A stretch of DNA of 64,000 nucleotides from Anatilimnocola aggregata (GCF_007747655.1 NZ_CP036274.1:5270001-5334000); one strand, 5' to 3'; shown: positions 53,100 through 61,595, numbered from the stretch's first letter. Notes: generated from the sequence alone by a model not told the origin. A program made the numbers and translations.

Positions 53100-53983
53100 C
53101 GTGTCACCTGTTGGTCAGTTGCTTGATTCAGAATGGCTTCAGCAAAGAAGTCGATCAAGAGATTGTTCACGGCTTCTGGTGAGTCATTTTGGACCCAATG
53201 ACTGGCGGTGGGAAGGCGCGCGATGCGCAGATCTGAAACCCAGCGATTGAGGCCGCGGGTCAGCTGATTGCTGAGATACAAGTCGCGCTCACCCCAGATC
53301 AAAAGAGTTGGCACGCTAATTATCTGCGGTGGTCCAAAGAGAGGCCGGGAATGCCAGAATGCCGCGCGATAGTAATTGAGCGCGGATGTGAGGGCCTCCG
53401 GTTGTCGAAGGGCTGCTTTGTAACGCTCGATGTCAGCAGCCGAAAACGCGGCTGGGCTGGCTTGCCGTTTGAAGGCTCGCTCAATCAGCCAGAAGTCGCC
53501 GGCTCGAATAATCCATTCGGCGAGCCACGGAATCTGAAAAAGCAGGATATACGAAGATCGGAGCCACTGCAGGGGATTGTTGCCTAAGACTCTTCGATAC
53601 GCGGCCGGATGGGGTGCATTGAGCACGGCCAGCTTGCGGACCAAATCCGGACGAAGAGCGGCCAACCGCCAGGCCACCACGCCGCCCCAATCATGGCCGA
53701 CGACGAACGCGCGGCCTCTTGCCTGCTGCTCGATCAGATTGGCAACATCGGCGACTAATTTGTCGAGCGCATACTCACTGAGCCCGTAGGGTTTGTCGGA
53801 CAGGTTGTATCCGCGCATGTCTGGCGCGATGGCTCGTAACCCCGCTGCGGCGAGCGCCGGAATCTGCAAACGCCAGGAGTACCAAAACTCGGGAAAGCCG
53901 TGCAGCATAATTACTGCCGGACCTTGGCCAGCGGCTACGACGTGCAGCGACACTTCGCCGAGTTGTAGCTGCAAATGTTCCAT
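53096..53983 (-). CDS. Epoxide-hydrolase-like alpha/beta-hydrolase
   Basis: A 295-residue cytosolic alpha/beta-hydrolase. The motifs match soluble epoxide hydrolases and haloalkane dehalogenases: oxyanion VIMLHGFPEFWYSW, DMRGYNLSDKP, nucleophile Asp in FVVGHDWGGVVAW, acid region LLIWGERDLYLSN and base His in LPTASHWVQND. Cap-domain tyrosines (YYRAAFWHS) favour epoxide hydrolase. ATG 53983 is used; an open frame extends 20 codons upstream. Its stop overlaps the start of the SUMF1-like gene by 4 nt (ATGA), so the two form an operon. Confidence 0.87.
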   Translation of the reverse strand: MEHLQLQLGEVSLHVVAAGQGPAVIMLHGFPEFWYSWRLQIPALAAAGLRAIAPDMRGYNLSDKPYGLSEYALDKLVADVANLIEQQARGRAFVVGHDWGGVVAWRLAALRPDLVRKLAVLNAPHPAAYRRVLGNNPLQWLRSSYILLFQIPWLAEWIIRAGDFWLIERAFKRQASPAAFSAADIERYKAALRQPEALTSALNYYRAAFWHSRPLFGPPQIISVPTLLIWGERDLYLSNQLTRGLNRWVSDLRIARLPTASHWVQNDSPEAVNNLLIDFFAEAILNQATDQQVTR

Positions 53984-54112
53984 GGTTAGGTAACCCCGGC
54001 TGCACAAGCTGCTATCCGTAGGAAAGAATGGTCGCAGCGTCACGCGGTCAGCTGCATCGTATATCCTGGCTTCGGCGGCAATGGTCCAAAAGCCGTGAGA
54101 TTCAATGAGAAT

Positions 54113-54340
54113 TCACAGTCGGCTCGTGAGTGCCGGTAACGGTCGCAATGAAACTGGGGCCTGCTGTGTTAAATCAACGGCATCACGATCAGGAACACTC
54201 GCTCGTCGACACCACGCGTATATCAGCGGGCAATAGACATTGACAAAACGCTCCCACGCACGTTCCTCTTTCAATTGAACAGCCGCAATCAAGCTTTTAT
54301 TTGTTACGGCGGAATCATCGTCAGGTGAGTTAAGGTCCAT
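54113..54340 (-). pseudogene. Truncated ECF-type sigma factor N-terminus
   Basis: A 75-residue frame beginning MDLNSPDDDSAVTNKSLIAA, then ERAWERFVNVYCPLIYAWCR and RASVPDRDAVDLTQQ. This matches region 2 of planctomycete-specific ECF sigma factors (W-x-R-F-x-x-x-Y-x-P-L-I-Y-x-W, then AxDLxQ). The chain leaves the family after DLTQQ and stops 19 residues later, so sigma regions 2.3-4 are missing. It is non-functional as a sigma factor. Confidence 0.6.
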
Positions 54341-54835
54341 TCAGTTGCTTCCATTTCTGAACGCGCTGCATGTCATAGAGCTACCCCAAAAGAGGTCTCG
54401 GTACCTGCGACATTCGCGTGAATCGTGAAAGTGCCTTCGGTTCCGAAGTTTGATCGTGCCAAATTTCGCAAGTTGTTTGCTCAAAGCATCTTGTGGCCGA
54501 AACGTCTTGCGAGCCTTAGCTTTGCAACTGCATTTGGTTTCACCGGCTTCGCTTTCTTTTGCGACTGGCATCGAGTGAAGAAGGTACATCTCTGTGAATT
54601 CACAGAGGACTCGATGCTAAGTGAACCGTGCTGCGGCGGAAGGTGAATCACATTTCCCAAATGTCTTCGCAGCTTTTTCTACCCGGCAAATCGCTCCCTG
54701 ATTTCCGTTGTTCCACGGTTGCCGAAGCACTTTTCAATCAGTTCTAACTGAGCAAAACAATGCGTCGAAATTGGCGAGCAAGCGGTGTACAACGGATGTG
54801 CAACTCCCTGCCTTTATACGACTTTCGACAATACC
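54341..54835. other. Non-coding stretch upstream of the transposase, with an 18-bp perfect palindrome
   Basis: About 495 bases without a supported gene. A frame at 54425-54646 (plus) starts with GTG and has no recognisable family. The perfect 18-bp palindrome CTCTGTGAATTCACAGAG lies at 54590-54607. The left end of the insertion sequence must be within the right part, but I could not match terminal inverted repeats to the other side. Confidence 0.45.
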
Positions 54836-55900
54836 ATGCCCGCCATGATTTTCCACCCCTTGCTCGCTTTGATTGCCTCGGCCACGGATCGGGAATTGGC
54901 GAAGTACATCCAGTATCTCAAGGAAGAAAACAAGATTCTGCGGGCACGTATCCCTGGGCAAATCCACACTCGACAAGACGAGCGGCAAAGGCTGATAAAG
55001 TTCGGCAAAATGCTCGGCAAAGCCATCGAGGAGTTGATCACCATCGTGACCCCTTCCACCTTCTATCGCTGGCTCCACCAGGAAGAGAAGAAGGACGACA
55101 AAAAGAATCTCAAGGGTGGGCAACGCAAGCCGAGAGAAGTGCGGGAGCTAGTGTTAGAGATCGCCCGCACCACGGGCTTTGGCTACACCCGCATCATCGG
55201 TGAGTTGAGAAAACTGGGTATCAAGAAGATCAGCCGCCAGACGATTCGCAACATCTTGAAGGAAGAAGGGATCGAGCCGGGGCCTGACCGCACTTCGGAC
55301 ACCTGGAACAATTTCCTCGAACGCCACGGTGCAACTCTGTGGGGCTGCGACTTCTTTTCGGTGAAATCCGTCACGGCCCGTGGCATCGAAACGCTGTTTG
55401 TGCTGGTGTTTCTCTGCATCAAGTCACGGGAAGTGATCTTCTCGAAGTCCACCACGAACCCCAACTCTGCATGGGTCGTTGAACAGACGGAGACCTTCCT
55501 CGATCAAACCGTCAATCGTGACGAGAAGCCGTCGATTGTGCTGCACGATCTGGATACGAAATTCACCAAGGAGTTCACGGCCAAGCTCAAGGAAAAGGGA
55601 GTACGAACCAACCCTTTGCCAAAAACCAGCCCGAATCTGAACGGCAGATGTGAGCGATTCATTGGGACAATCAAATGGGAATGCCTCCGTAAGTTCATCA
55701 TTTTCGGCAGACGGCATTTGGATTTTCTGGTGAGCGAGTTCTGCGAATACTACAACAAGTTCCGCTCCCACTCGGAACGAGACAACCTGCCGCCAATTCG
55801 GGAAGTGCCACCAGAAGTTGAGACGCTAACGATGGAACAACTGGAAGTGAAATCGTATGTGGGCGGATTGGTGAAGTCGTTTGAACGGAAGGCAGCGTGA
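54836..55900 (+). mobile_element. Integrase-core (DDE) transposase gene, intact
   Basis: A transposase of 354 residues (ATG 54836; 54845 is also possible). The N-terminal coiled helix LAKYIQYLKEENKILRARIP is followed by a helix-turn-helix region (TPSTFYRWLHQEEK, RIIGELRKLGIKKISRQTIR) and an rve integrase core: first Asp in LWGCDFFSVKS, second Asp in IVLHDLDTKFTKEF, and Glu in NGRCERFIGTIKWECLRKF. All three catalytic residues are present. It belongs to the integrase-like transposases of the IS3/IS481 kind common in Planctomycetes. A central fragment of a close relative lies at 36064-36322. Terminal repeats were not identified. Confidence 0.88.
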
Positions 55901-56251
55901 TCCACAAGCTGGCAGCGGACAAAACAAAGTCGGCAGGCTTCGCTGGTCCACCGGTGCCCACCATGGAACCGACTCCGCAGGTTTTTCAAAATAATTGATT
56001 AGCTTGGAACTTTGCAACTCGAATCAAATCGGCTCACTCAAGGCTCGGTTGGGTTCTTTCGAACCACCGGCAGTACATCGTGAAGACAACGGGATCAACC
56101 CTCTGCGACTCTCACCGATCGTGCCTTCCAAATCCAAGCCGATCAGCTTGCACTTGTCGCAGTCGTCCACAACAAACGAGCGAGTGGCCGCCGTTAGCCA
56201 AACGGCTAAACTGATGTTTTGCCTGACATGCAGCCACATTGGGTTTCCGCA
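55901..56251. other. Non-coding region right of the transposase
   Basis: About 350 bases with no supported gene. It must contain the right end of the insertion sequence and the promoter of the fusion gene at 56252. I see no convincing inverted repeat, terminator or -35/-10 pair. Confidence 0.4.
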
Positions 56252-58672
56252 ATGTTCCGCACAATGCTCGCCGTGCTTCTGACTCTGTTGGCGTCATGCC
56301 CATTGTTCGCTCAAGACAAGAGCGTTAATCCCGGCATCAACAAAGCCTTCGATGCCCCCAACGTCCCTGAGTTCGTCGAACGATTTGAGATCGAGGGCCG
56401 GGATGTCTTCGACCACCGCAAGGAAGTCGTTGCTGCCTTGGGCATCAAAGAGGGGATGGCCGTGGCCGATGTCGGGGCCGGGACTGGTCTCTTCACCCGC
56501 ATGTTTTCTCCGTTGGTTGGGGCCAAGGGGAAGGTCTATGCCGTGGACATCTCGGACGAGTTCGTTTCCTACGTTGAGAAGATTGCTCGTCAGCAAAAGT
56601 TGGAGAACATCGTCGGCGTCGTGTGCAAGCCGGACTCCGTTGAACTTCCGCCAAACTCGGTCGATCTCGTATTCATCTGCGACACGTACCATCACTTCGA
56701 GTTCCCGCACAAAACGATGCGCTCGATCCACAAGGCGCTCAAGCCCAATGGGCAGGTCGTACTAGTCGACTTTCATCGCATTCCTGGCAAGAGCAGCGAA
56801 TGGGCCATCGGCCATGTGCGTGCGGGACAAGAAGTGTTCACCAAGGAGATCGTCGATGCCGGGTTTAAGCAGATCGAAGAGAAAAAAGACATGCTCAAGG
56901 AGTCGTACTTCGTGAGGTTTGAGAAGCAGGATGGCAAAGCCAAAGACGACGAACCACTGGTTCCCTTGCCCAAGGCGGCACCTGCGCCGCTTGACAATCC
57001 CACGACACCAGAGAAGGTTTCCTTGGGGAAGCAACTATTCTTCGACCATCGACTTTCGGGCGACAACACCATCAGTTGTGCGACCTGTCACTTGTTCGAT
57101 AAAGCCTTCGGCGATGGGGTTGCCCTGGGGCAAGGAGTAGGCGGTAAGAAGTTATCCCGAAACACGCAGACCTGTTTGAACTGCGGCTTCTTTGACAACT
57201 TTTTCTGGGACGGTCGGGCAGCAACCCTCGAAGAACAGGCGCTTGGCCCCATTCTGTCGCCTGACGAAATGAATCAGGGCTTGAATCAGCTTGAAGAGGA
57301 ACTGAATGCGATTCCGGCCTACGTCCGTCAATTCAAGAGTATTTTCGGCACGAAGCCTCATCGAGACGGAATCGCCAAAGCCCTTGCAGCGTATCAGCGA
57401 ACGCTAGTCACTGAGCCATCGCCCTATGATCGTTACTTGAAAGGCGACAAACAGGCTTTGTCGTCTGACGCCATCCGTGGACTGGAGTTGTTCCAGGGCG
57501 AAGCAGGCTGCACCCAATGTCATCATGGCCCGCTGCTGAGTGATAGTAAGTTTTATCGCCTGGGAACGTCCTATCGGGATGAAGGTCGAGGCAAGATCAC
57601 GGGCAAGAAAGAAGATCGCTATCGCTTCCGCACTCCGACGCTGAGAAACGTATCTGAAACAGCACCGTACATGCACGATGGCACGCTCAAGACGCTGAAC
57701 GATGTTGTGGAGTTCTATTATCGGGGCATCCCCAAAACTGGCCCCGATGGTTTGCTTCCCGATACCGCCGCCCTCTCCGGGCAAAGTTTTTCGGAAATTC
57801 CCCTGCTGGTTGCTTTTCTCAATTCACTTACGGGTAAGTCGCCTATTGAGACACCACCAGTGTTGCCAGCGCTTCTCAAGGGCGAGCCTGAGACTTCAAT
57901 CTCGCCCGCTGTAAGCGACAGCAATGGATTCTTGATTCATCGGATTGAATCGCCCTACCAAGCAGAGCAAACGAGCGTCAGGGTGCTGCTTCCAGATCGC
58001 CTCGAACAAGGTCGAAAATTGCGGGTTGTCTACGTGTTGCCGGTCGAAGCAGGCAACGGCAACCACTACGGCGATGGGCTGTTGGAGGTTAAGAAGCACG
58101 ACCTGCACAACAAACTTCAGACGATCTTTGTCGCACCGACATTTTCCCGTGTCCCTTGGTACGCCGATCATCCAACCGATCTGAAGATTCGTCAGGAGAC
58201 CTACTTTATCAACGTCGTGCTGCCGCTTATTGAGCAAACGTATCCGGCTCAAAAGTCTGTGGATGGGCGACTGTTAATTGGATTCAGCAAATCAGGCTGG
58301 GGAGCATGGAGCCTGCTGTTGCGGCACCCCAATCTCTTCGGTCGGGCCGCTGCCTGGGATGCCCCCATGATGATGGCCGATCTTGGGAAGTACGCCACGA
58401 AAGTGATTTTTGGCAATCAGGAGGCATTTGAGCCGTACCGTATTTCCGACCTTGTAGCGAAGAAAGCAAGCGCAATGGGAGAGGGTAAAAGGCTGTTGCT
58501 CACTGGATACGGCAGTTTTCGACAGGACCATCAGCGAGTTCATGCCTTGTTGGATGAGTTGAAAATCCCGCACGAGTATCGTGATGGCCCGCAACGCAAG
58601 CACGACTGGCATAGCGGGTGGGTTACGGAACTCGTCGAGTTATTGGTTAGCACGAACGGAGGCAAGAATTGA
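56252..58672 (+). CDS. Secreted three-domain fusion: SAM methyltransferase, diheme cytochrome c peroxidase, esterase
   Basis: An 806-residue exported protein with three modules. After a signal peptide (RTMLAVLLTLLASCPLFAQ), residues about 30-225 form a class I methyltransferase (AVADVGAGTGLFTRMFSPLV, VYAVDISDEF, FICDTYHHFE, ALKPNGQVVLVDFHRI), as in a known planctomycete secreted family. Residues about 245-535 are a MauG/cytochrome c peroxidase domain with two haem sites (SCATCH and CTQCHHGP) and the distal block TAPYMHDGTLKTLNDVVEFY. Residues about 560-806 are an esterase (Ser in LLIGFSKSGWGAWSLLLRH, His in RKHDWHSGW). ATG 56252 is preferred; 56228 and TTG 56219 are possible. It overlaps tspO by TTGA. 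I know of no described protein with this order. Confidence 0.85.
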   Translation: MFRTMLAVLLTLLASCPLFAQDKSVNPGINKAFDAPNVPEFVERFEIEGRDVFDHRKEVVAALGIKEGMAVADVGAGTGLFTRMFSPLVGAKGKVYAVDISDEFVSYVEKIARQQKLENIVGVVCKPDSVELPPNSVDLVFICDTYHHFEFPHKTMRSIHKALKPNGQVVLVDFHRIPGKSSEWAIGHVRAGQEVFTKEIVDAGFKQIEEKKDMLKESYFVRFEKQDGKAKDDEPLVPLPKAAPAPLDNPTTPEKVSLGKQLFFDHRLSGDNTISCATCHLFDKAFGDGVALGQGVGGKKLSRNTQTCLNCGFFDNFFWDGRAATLEEQALGPILSPDEMNQGLNQLEEELNAIPAYVRQFKSIFGTKPHRDGIAKALAAYQRTLVTEPSPYDRYLKGDKQALSSDAIRGLELFQGEAGCTQCHHGPLLSDSKFYRLGTSYRDEGRGKITGKKEDRYRFRTPTLRNVSETAPYMHDGTLKTLNDVVEFYYRGIPKTGPDGLLPDTAALSGQSFSEIPLLVAFLNSLTGKSPIETPPVLPALLKGEPETSISPAVSDSNGFLIHRIESPYQAEQTSVRVLLPDRLEQGRKLRVVYVLPVEAGNGNHYGDGLLEVKKHDLHNKLQTIFVAPTFSRVPWYADHPTDLKIRQETYFINVVLPLIEQTYPAQKSVDGRLLIGFSKSGWGAWSLLLRHPNLFGRAAAWDAPMMMADLGKYATKVIFGNQEAFEPYRISDLVAKKASAMGEGKRLLLTGYGSFRQDHQRVHALLDELKIPHEYRDGPQRKHDWHSGWVTELVELLVSTNGGKN

Positions 58673-59070
58673 ACTGGCTCGACTGGTACAACTCTCTCGC
58701 CAAGCCCTCGTGGACGCCCGCCCCGGCCACCATCGGCCTGATCTGGCAGATTCTCTACCCCGTTATCATCGTCACTTTCGGATTCGTGTTCGTGCAGGCG
58801 GCTCGGCGTAAAGTGCCGTGGCTCGTGGCGCTGCCGTTCGCCATCAACCTCGTCGCCAACTTGATCTTCACCCCGATCCAGTTCGGGATGCGGAATCTGT
58901 CGCTGGCTTCGGTGGACATCCTGGTCGTGTGGGTCACAATCATCTGGATGATGGTTGCCATCTGGCGGCACTACCGCTGGGTTGCCGTGGCCCAGGTCCC
59001 CTATTTCGTGTGGGTGTCACTGGCGACCGTGCTGCAACTGTCGATCACTGCGATGAATTGGGGGAAATGA
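58669..59070 (+). CDS. TspO/MBR family protein (short subfamily)
   Basis: A 133-residue membrane protein with about five transmembrane helices and TspO-like features: YNSLAKPSWTPAPATIGLIW, LPFAINLVANLIFTPIQFG and the C-terminal WRHYRWVAVAQVPYFVWVSL, then TVLQLSITAMNWGK. It differs clearly from the TspO at 17675. The start is a TTG at 58669 whose bases overlap the fusion gene's TGA, so its translation depends on that gene. This links tetrapyrrole/redox sensing with the peroxidase. A partial copy of its C-terminus follows at 60731. Confidence 0.87.
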   Translation: MNWLDWYNSLAKPSWTPAPATIGLIWQILYPVIIVTFGFVFVQAARRKVPWLVALPFAINLVANLIFTPIQFGMRNLSLASVDILVVWVTIIWMMVAIWRHYRWVAVAQVPYFVWVSLATVLQLSITAMNWGK

Positions 59071-59114
59071 AGCTCGCAACTCAGGGAAGTGAATAATTCC
59101 CGGCTATCGTCACG

Positions 59115-60053
59115 ATGAGCAAACGCAATATCGGCAACTTGTACGATCCTCGTCAGGGCGATCAGGCGATCCGTATGGAAGGCCTGCGGCTCCCCTGCAA
59201 ACCGACCGAGCCGCCACGCACGAACTACTTCTCGATTTACTTCATCGAATCTGGTTCCGGCTCGTTCTGGGCCGATGCTTCTAAGTTTTACTTCCATCCC
59301 AACTCACTGCTATTCTTTGTTCCCTACCAGCACATCCGATTCGCACCGACTCGTTCAGTTCACGGAGAACTCATCCAGTTTCATGCGAACTTTCTCTGCG
59401 TGGAGACGTTTCACGCCGAGGTTGGCTGTAGCGGCATTCTGTTTAACGATCCCTACGGCGATCCCGTCGTCACCCTGGACGAACATGCGAGGTCGGAAGT
59501 CTTGGGTCTGGTCGAACGCATTCGGAACGAACAAGGCAGGGAAGAGCTTGCCTTTGGCGAGGTCATGCTCGCCTATCTGAAAGTGCTGCTGATCCTCGCC
59601 ACTCGTCTTAAGACGCCGCAGGCGGCAGCCTGTGGACCAGGGCTGGCAGACTTGCGACATCCCGTTCTCGCTCAGCTTCGTGACCTTATCGAAGCGAACT
59701 ACCAAACCCTGCATTCACCCGCCGACTACGCCAAGCGACTGCACGTCACCCCCAAGACTCTCGGCAGGATTGTGCGGGATCATCTTGGGACCACGCCTAG
59801 TGATCTGATTCGTAATCGCATTCTCATTCACGCCAAATGGCAACTGCTCCACACGTTGAAGTCCGTGAAAGAGATTTCACGAGAGGTTGGCTTTTCCGAC
59901 GAACTCTATTTCAGTCGCTTGTTCAAGAAGGCCACCGGCTACTCTCCGACCTTCTTCCGTGACTTCGAGACGGAAATTCGAGGCGGGAGCAATCTGTCCA
60001 TGCTTTCGTCCCATGCGCCCATTCTGCGTTCTGGTGGGGCATCCGATAGTTGA
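59115..60053 (+). CDS. AraC-family transcriptional regulator
   Basis: A 312-residue regulator. Residues about 35-110 are a cupin-like sensor (YFSIYFIESGSGSFWADASK, SLLFFVPYQHIRFAP), and residues about 190-290 hold the double helix-turn-helix: YAKRLHVTPKTLGRIVRDHL, LIHAKWQLLHTLKSVKEISR, VGFSDELYFSRLFKKATGYS. ATG 59115 is the natural start. It lies 44 nt after tspO and 57 nt before DUF417, so it could control these genes; the usual target for such a gene is its neighbour. Confidence 0.92.
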   Translation: MSKRNIGNLYDPRQGDQAIRMEGLRLPCKPTEPPRTNYFSIYFIESGSGSFWADASKFYFHPNSLLFFVPYQHIRFAPTRSVHGELIQFHANFLCVETFHAEVGCSGILFNDPYGDPVVTLDEHARSEVLGLVERIRNEQGREELAFGEVMLAYLKVLLILATRLKTPQAAACGPGLADLRHPVLAQLRDLIEANYQTLHSPADYAKRLHVTPKTLGRIVRDHLGTTPSDLIRNRILIHAKWQLLHTLKSVKEISREVGFSDELYFSRLFKKATGYSPTFFRDFETEIRGGSNLSMLSSHAPILRSGGASDS

Positions 60054-60110
60054 AGTAGGGCGGTGAGAGAATCGAAGCTCGCCGTTTCTGACTCTAAACG
60101 GAGAAGCAAA

Positions 60111-60734
60111 ATGAGCGTGCTGAAACTGTTTGAACTGGCGTCTCGAATGGACAAAGTGGGCATAACTCTGACCAGAGTTGGACTCATCGTCGTGTTGCTT
60201 TGGATCGGAGGTCTGAAGGCGTTTCGGTACGAAGCGGACGGCATCGTGCCGTTCGTCGCCAACAGTCCGACTATGAGCTTTTTCTATGCCGATCCTAGCA
60301 ACTACAAAGCCCACAAGAACCCCGAAGGGGCACTCGTGCCAGAGAACCGCTCCTGGCACGAGTCGAACAGAACTTACGAGTTTGCCTACGGGCTGGGGAC
60401 CATGATCGTCCTGTACGGACTGCTGCTCTGCCTGCATCCGTGGCTTCCCCAGGCGGCGGCAGTCGGCAGCTTCCTGGTCTTCGTGATGTCGTTCGTCACG
60501 CTGTCGTTTCTCATCACGACGCCCGAATGTTGGGTTCCACCTCTTGGCGATGCGCAGCACGGATTTCCGTATCTGAGCGGGGCCGGAAGGCTCGTCATCA
60601 AGGACGCCATTATGATGGGTGCAGCCTTGGTGACGATGGCTGATTCAGCCAGGGCGTACCTGCTACAACGAGCGGCGTCCGACTCGCAGACATTCGATGT
60701 GAGGGAGGAGCAGCTACTCTCAACCAGCATGTGA
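60111..60734 (+). CDS. DUF417 (YkgB-like) membrane protein
   Basis: A 207-residue inner-membrane protein with about four helices. Family motifs: RVGLIVVLLWIGGLKAFRYE, ADGIVPFVANSPTMSFFY, VTLSFLITTPECWVPPLGD and the C-terminal GRLVIKDAIMMGAALVTMA. DUF417 proteins are often induced by reactive chlorine or carbonyl stress and lie next to AraC-type regulators, as here. ATG 60111 has GGAG 7 nt upstream. The stop overlaps the TspO fragment's GTG by GTGA. Confidence 0.9.
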   Translation: MSVLKLFELASRMDKVGITLTRVGLIVVLLWIGGLKAFRYEADGIVPFVANSPTMSFFYADPSNYKAHKNPEGALVPENRSWHESNRTYEFAYGLGTMIVLYGLLLCLHPWLPQAAAVGSFLVFVMSFVTLSFLITTPECWVPPLGDAQHGFPYLSGAGRLVIKDAIMMGAALVTMADSARAYLLQRAASDSQTFDVREEQLLSTSM

Positions 60735-60916
60735 GTGCCGAGTTGACCACTGTATGGATGATCGTTGCCGTCTGGCCGCACTTCCGCTGGGTGGCGCTGG
60801 CACAAGTACCGTATCTGATCTGGGTGGCGACGGCGACCGTGTTGCAACTGTCGATCACGGCGATGAATTGGGGCATTGAACAAGATGCGTCTCGGCCTGT
60901 GATGTCCTCGACTTGA
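60731..60916 (+). pseudogene. TspO C-terminal fragment (short subfamily)
   Basis: The plus strand carries VWMIVAVWPHFRWVALAQVP, YLIWVATATVLQLSITAMNW, corresponding to the last 45 residues of the TspO at 58669-59070 (IIWMMVAIWRHYRWVAVAQVP and onward). The DNA is also similar. It begins with a GTG overlapping the DUF417 stop, so it may be translated as a 61-residue piece, but four of the five TspO helices are missing. Confidence 0.75.
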
Positions 60917-60924
60917 GGAGTACA

Positions 60925-61035
60925 ATGCGGCGTTGGCTAAAGAGTAAGCCGACGTGGTGGACTACCCTGGGGGTGCTCCACCACGTCGGCTTTTTTTATC
61001 GTCGGTGCCCAACACAACAGGGAGAATGCCGGTGA
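60925..61035 (+). CDS. 36-codon micro-ORF running through a hairpin, coupled to the receiver gene
   Basis: An ATG at 60925 lies 4 nt after a strong GAGGAG ribosome binding site. The frame gives 36 residues (MRRWLKSKPTWW early, LHHVGFFYRR later) and ends with TGA at 61033-61035. The hairpin at 60946-60992 lies entirely inside. The stop overlaps the GTG at 61032 of the receiver gene in the pattern GTGA, so the two are coupled. The peptide's PTWW and HHVGF are simply the translation of the two arms. It may be a leader peptide for attenuation, a coding form of a dispersed palindrome, or chance. Confidence 0.5.
   Translation: MRRWLKSKPTWWTTLGVLHHVGFFYRRCPTQQGECR
60946..60997 (+). terminator. Strong intrinsic-terminator-like hairpin
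   Basis: The left arm AAGCCGACGTGGTGGA (60946-60961) pairs perfectly with TCCACCACGTCGGCTT (60977-60992) around a 15-nt loop and is followed by seven T residues (60991-60997). Both arms are GC-rich. In the plus direction this is a near-ideal Rho-independent terminator. It lies downstream of the TspO fragment and just upstream of the receiver gene, and inside the micro-ORF, so it can terminate or attenuate. Confidence 0.85.
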
Positions 61036-61436
61036 TAGACACAAACATCTTGTTGGTTGACGACGACACGGACACCTGCGATTCGATGTCGGACGTGTTC
61101 TTAGACCTCGGCTACACGGTGGATACGGCCCACGACGGTGCAAGTGCCGTGGAATTATCCGGGGGCCACCACTACCTCTTGGCTTTTCTCGATTACAACA
61201 TGCCCGGCATGGACGGCCTGGAACTCTGCCGACGCTTGAAGATCATGCAGCCGAACATCGTGGTTGCACTCATAACTGGCTTCACTTCCATCACCACAAC
61301 GGGTGAAGCAGCCGAGGCGGGAATTAGGTGTTCCTTTCTGAAGCCGGTGGATTTCTCACTGCTGATACCGCTTGTGGAAAAGATTGTCGGAAACTTTGTT
61401 TCTCGGCGTTCGAGCGAAGGTGCGAATACCTGTTAA
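61032..61436 (+). CDS. Single-domain response regulator (receiver only)
   Basis: A 134-residue receiver domain without an output domain. ILLVDDDTDTCDSMSDVFLD gives the acidic pocket, LLAFLDYNMPGMDGLELCRR carries the phospho-Asp, VVALITGFTSITTTGEAAEA has the Thr region and CSFLKPVDFSLLIPLVEKI the Lys. GTG 61032 is preferred over ATG 61026: AGGGAG lies 7 nt before it, whereas only 2 nt separate it from the ATG. No histidine kinase is nearby. It probably relays a signal to another protein. Attenuation by the preceding hairpin is possible. Confidence 0.85.
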   Translation: MIDTNILLVDDDTDTCDSMSDVFLDLGYTVDTAHDGASAVELSGGHHYLLAFLDYNMPGMDGLELCRRLKIMQPNIVVALITGFTSITTTGEAAEAGIRCSFLKPVDFSLLIPLVEKIVGNFVSRRSSEGANTC

Positions 61437-61542
61437 TCCGCTGACTGCACTGGTAGTCATCGCCGAAGAAGCGAGGCGAATGGCGCTCCACCAACTGGCC
61501 CGGCCCAAACCTCGACCGGCTCAATAAAAGCCATTCTGGACA

Positions 61543-61595
61543 TTGACATCCACATTAACCGTTCGCTACATTCCAAAATTGGATATCGTAGTCCA
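61543..61595 (+). promoter_or_regulatory. Candidate sigma-70 promoter with an overlapping dyad operator
   Basis: TTGACA at 61543-61548 and TACATT at 61567-61572 are separated by 18 bp. The dyad TGGATATCGTAGTCCA (61580-61595) begins at the predicted transcription start, and TCCAAAATTGGA (61572-61583) overlaps it. This layout suits repression. The TGGAt...TCCA pattern resembles Rrf2-family (NsrR-like) operators, which would fit the nitric-oxide gene downstream, but this is inference. Confidence 0.45.

Noticed and set aside
54425-54646. 73-codon plus-strand frame left of the transposase
   Set aside because: GTG start without a convincing ribosome binding site and no recognisable family; it spans the palindrome, which argues against coding.
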